DNA of 64,000 nt from Zonotrichia leucophrys gambelii (Eukaryota; Chordata; Aves; Passeriformes; Passerellidae), in assembly GCF_028769735.1 (NCBI RefSeq), contig NC_088171.1, positions 60,564,216-60,628,215 of the forward strand, read 5' to 3'. The position numbers and the translations under genes are program-made. Positions 62,473-64,000 of the stretch are shown piece after piece (position 1 is the stretch's first letter; every line of letters starts with the position of its first letter). A model generated the notes under the pieces. The model was not told the DNA's origin. It was given only the letters and a program-made list of their open reading frames with translations, and did not search any database.

Positions 62473-64000
62473 GTATGTGTATTTCTCCTTTCATAGGATT
62501 GAAAAGCTCTTTTATCTTTGCCTCTAACATGGGCAAACACATACCTAAGTAACCGCTCAGAAACACTGAAATAACTTATGTTATTTTTTTGTTTTTCTCT
62601 CACATGTATTCAGCTCTTTTTTTAGATACTACTTTTAATTCCTTTTCATTTTTTTTTTTAATTATTTGGGGCCAAACAAACTTGCTTGTTCTCTGCTGGT
62701 TTGTAAAGACTTCAAGATCACATTGTCTGTCCTTGAACCCTAGAAGCTGTTTCACAGACTCCCATCTTTTGAGGCTCTGGGCAGGCTGAAAACTGGTTGT
62801 AGGAGAATGTGGGGATGGTCACAGTTTTCTTGTAACACTTGCTCCTGGAGAGAGTAGAACTCAAATAGAAACTTCATTTTCTGAGTGAAAGATGATAGGG
62901 CCTTTTGGCAGTGTTTATGCAGCCATGCTCTGTGGTGGATTTCTATCCTCACTAAAACATGGGTTTCCAGTGAAGCCTTACAGAATTTATTCTCGTATTT
63001 TCATGACTGATTCTGTTGTTGTTGTTTTGGTTTTGTTTGGTTTTTTTTTTCAATCTGAGAAGTTAATAAATATTTTCATTGGACTTGCATTTGGTAAATT
63101 GGAGATTCTTACAGCTCTGTAGACAGTTGAGATAATTAATATAATGAATCCAGCTGAAACTCAGGAGCCATTTTTTATGAGACTTGATTTCTGACATGTT
63201 GGCAAATGCTTTAGACCTTCAGAACTTAAAAGAGATCACTGTAGATCTATTCAGGAAAGAAGAAATATTTTTAATGCAAGACTACAGTGTAGAGGAAATT
63301 AAAAATTATGGAAGGACTTACAGCATGATGACTTTTTCTGATCGTTCATAAGGACAAAAACTTTCCAAAAGCACCCAAGCAAACTGAACTTGTAGTTTTT
63401 GAGAGCTGTTCAGTCCTAAAGCAACCTTTCTGAAGGAAGGGAATGACTGCTCGAATGATCCAATGGATTCAGTGGGTATTTAATGTGGAAATGCAAGTGC
63501 ATGTTACAGTTTCTTTTCAACAGACTAGTAATCTTTGTCATGTGCCTGAAGCTGAGGATCACAGAATCATAGAATGGTTTGGGTTGGAAGGGACATTGAA
63601 AATCACCTTGTTCCAACACCTTGCCATGGCCAGGGATGTCACTCACTAGACAAGATTGTTCAGGGTCCCATCCAGTTTGGCCTTAAACAGTCCCGGTGAT
63701 GGAGTATCCACAGCTTCTCTGGGCAACCTGTGCTGGTGCTTCACCACCTTCTGAGTAAATAATTTCTTCTAATATCTAATCTAAGCCTGCCCTCTTTTAC
63801 TTTGAAACTATTCCCTCTTGTCTTATCACCATCTGCCTATATAAAAAGTCCCTCTCCCTCCTTTTATAAGCCCTCTTTAGGTACTGGAAGACTGTAGTTA
63901 GGTCTCTCCAGAGCCTTCATTTCTCCAGACTGAACAACCCCAACTTTCTTAGCCTTTTTTTGGAGAGGTACTCCAGCCCTCTGACCCATCTTCATGGCCC
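62473..64000 (+). other. KIAA0319: Intron 10 of KIAA0319 (5' part)
   Basis: Intronic to the window end. It contains T-rich runs (62648-62661, 63040-63050) and the antisense CR1 element at the right edge. Confidence 0.85.
63560..64000 (-). mobile_element. CR1 LINE, 3' part, antisense to the gene, cut by the window end
   Basis: It starts with the CR1 tail ('acagaatcatagaatggttt') and continues without major breaks through about 440 bases of the conserved CR1 3' region, including 'gggcaacctgtgctggtgct' and 'ctgaacaaccccaactttct'. Divergence from the avian CR1 3' region appears moderate. More of the element probably lies to the right. Confidence 0.95.

Noticed and set aside
1..64000. CRISPR arrays, bacterial operons, tRNA or rRNA genes
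   Set aside because: None of the expected spacing, cloverleaf or conserved rRNA motifs were seen. The sequence is vertebrate nuclear DNA.

Overview
The window is vertebrate nuclear DNA, almost certainly from a bird. It carries several copies of the avian CR1 LINE with the typical 3' end (the short tail unit ATCATAGA next to a conserved block). It also has avian-type LTR retroelements, an AT-rich intergenic background, and one large gene with small exons, long introns and a CpG-island promoter. The species cannot be named from the sequence alone.

Layout. Positions 1-5.4 kb hold two decayed endogenous retroviruses of alpha/betaretrovirus-like type. A plus-strand element (LTR end, primer-binding site, gag, protease region, then an RT remnant after 5.1 kb) is interrupted by a minus-strand element (LTR 4649-5093, primer-binding site, gag). 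From 5.4 to 26.1 kb no protein-coding gene is recognised: AT-rich spacer, short CR1 tails, two or three LTR-like blocks, and one unexplained exon-like open stretch on the minus strand (24346-24541). At 26.1-27.25 kb lies a strong CpG island with no TATA box, which I take as the promoter and non-coding first exon of the gene that follows.

The gene is the bird orthologue of KIAA0319, on the plus strand. Nine coding exons lie in the window: the start codon is at 38623 and the last visible coding base at 62472. All reading phases agree across the junctions, giving 1743 nt or 581 codons. They encode a signal peptide, a MANSC domain, a Ser/Thr/Pro-rich glycosylated linker, two full PKD domains and the start of a third. 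The remaining PKD repeats, the Cys-rich region, the transmembrane segment and the cytoplasmic tail must lie beyond position 64000. The introns contain CR1 fragments, a GATA microsatellite, a roughly 180-bp purine minisatellite (GGAGA type), an avian interspersed repeat near 41 kb, and simple A/T tracts.

I see no convincing new biological system. The observations most worth checking are the nested retroviruses, the exon-like stretch at 24.4 kb, a perfect 15-bp hairpin at 25.46 kb, possible early termination after KIAA0319 exon 3, a NAGNAG acceptor at exon 8, and the purine minisatellite. All repeat-family names rest on pattern memory and were not checked against a library.
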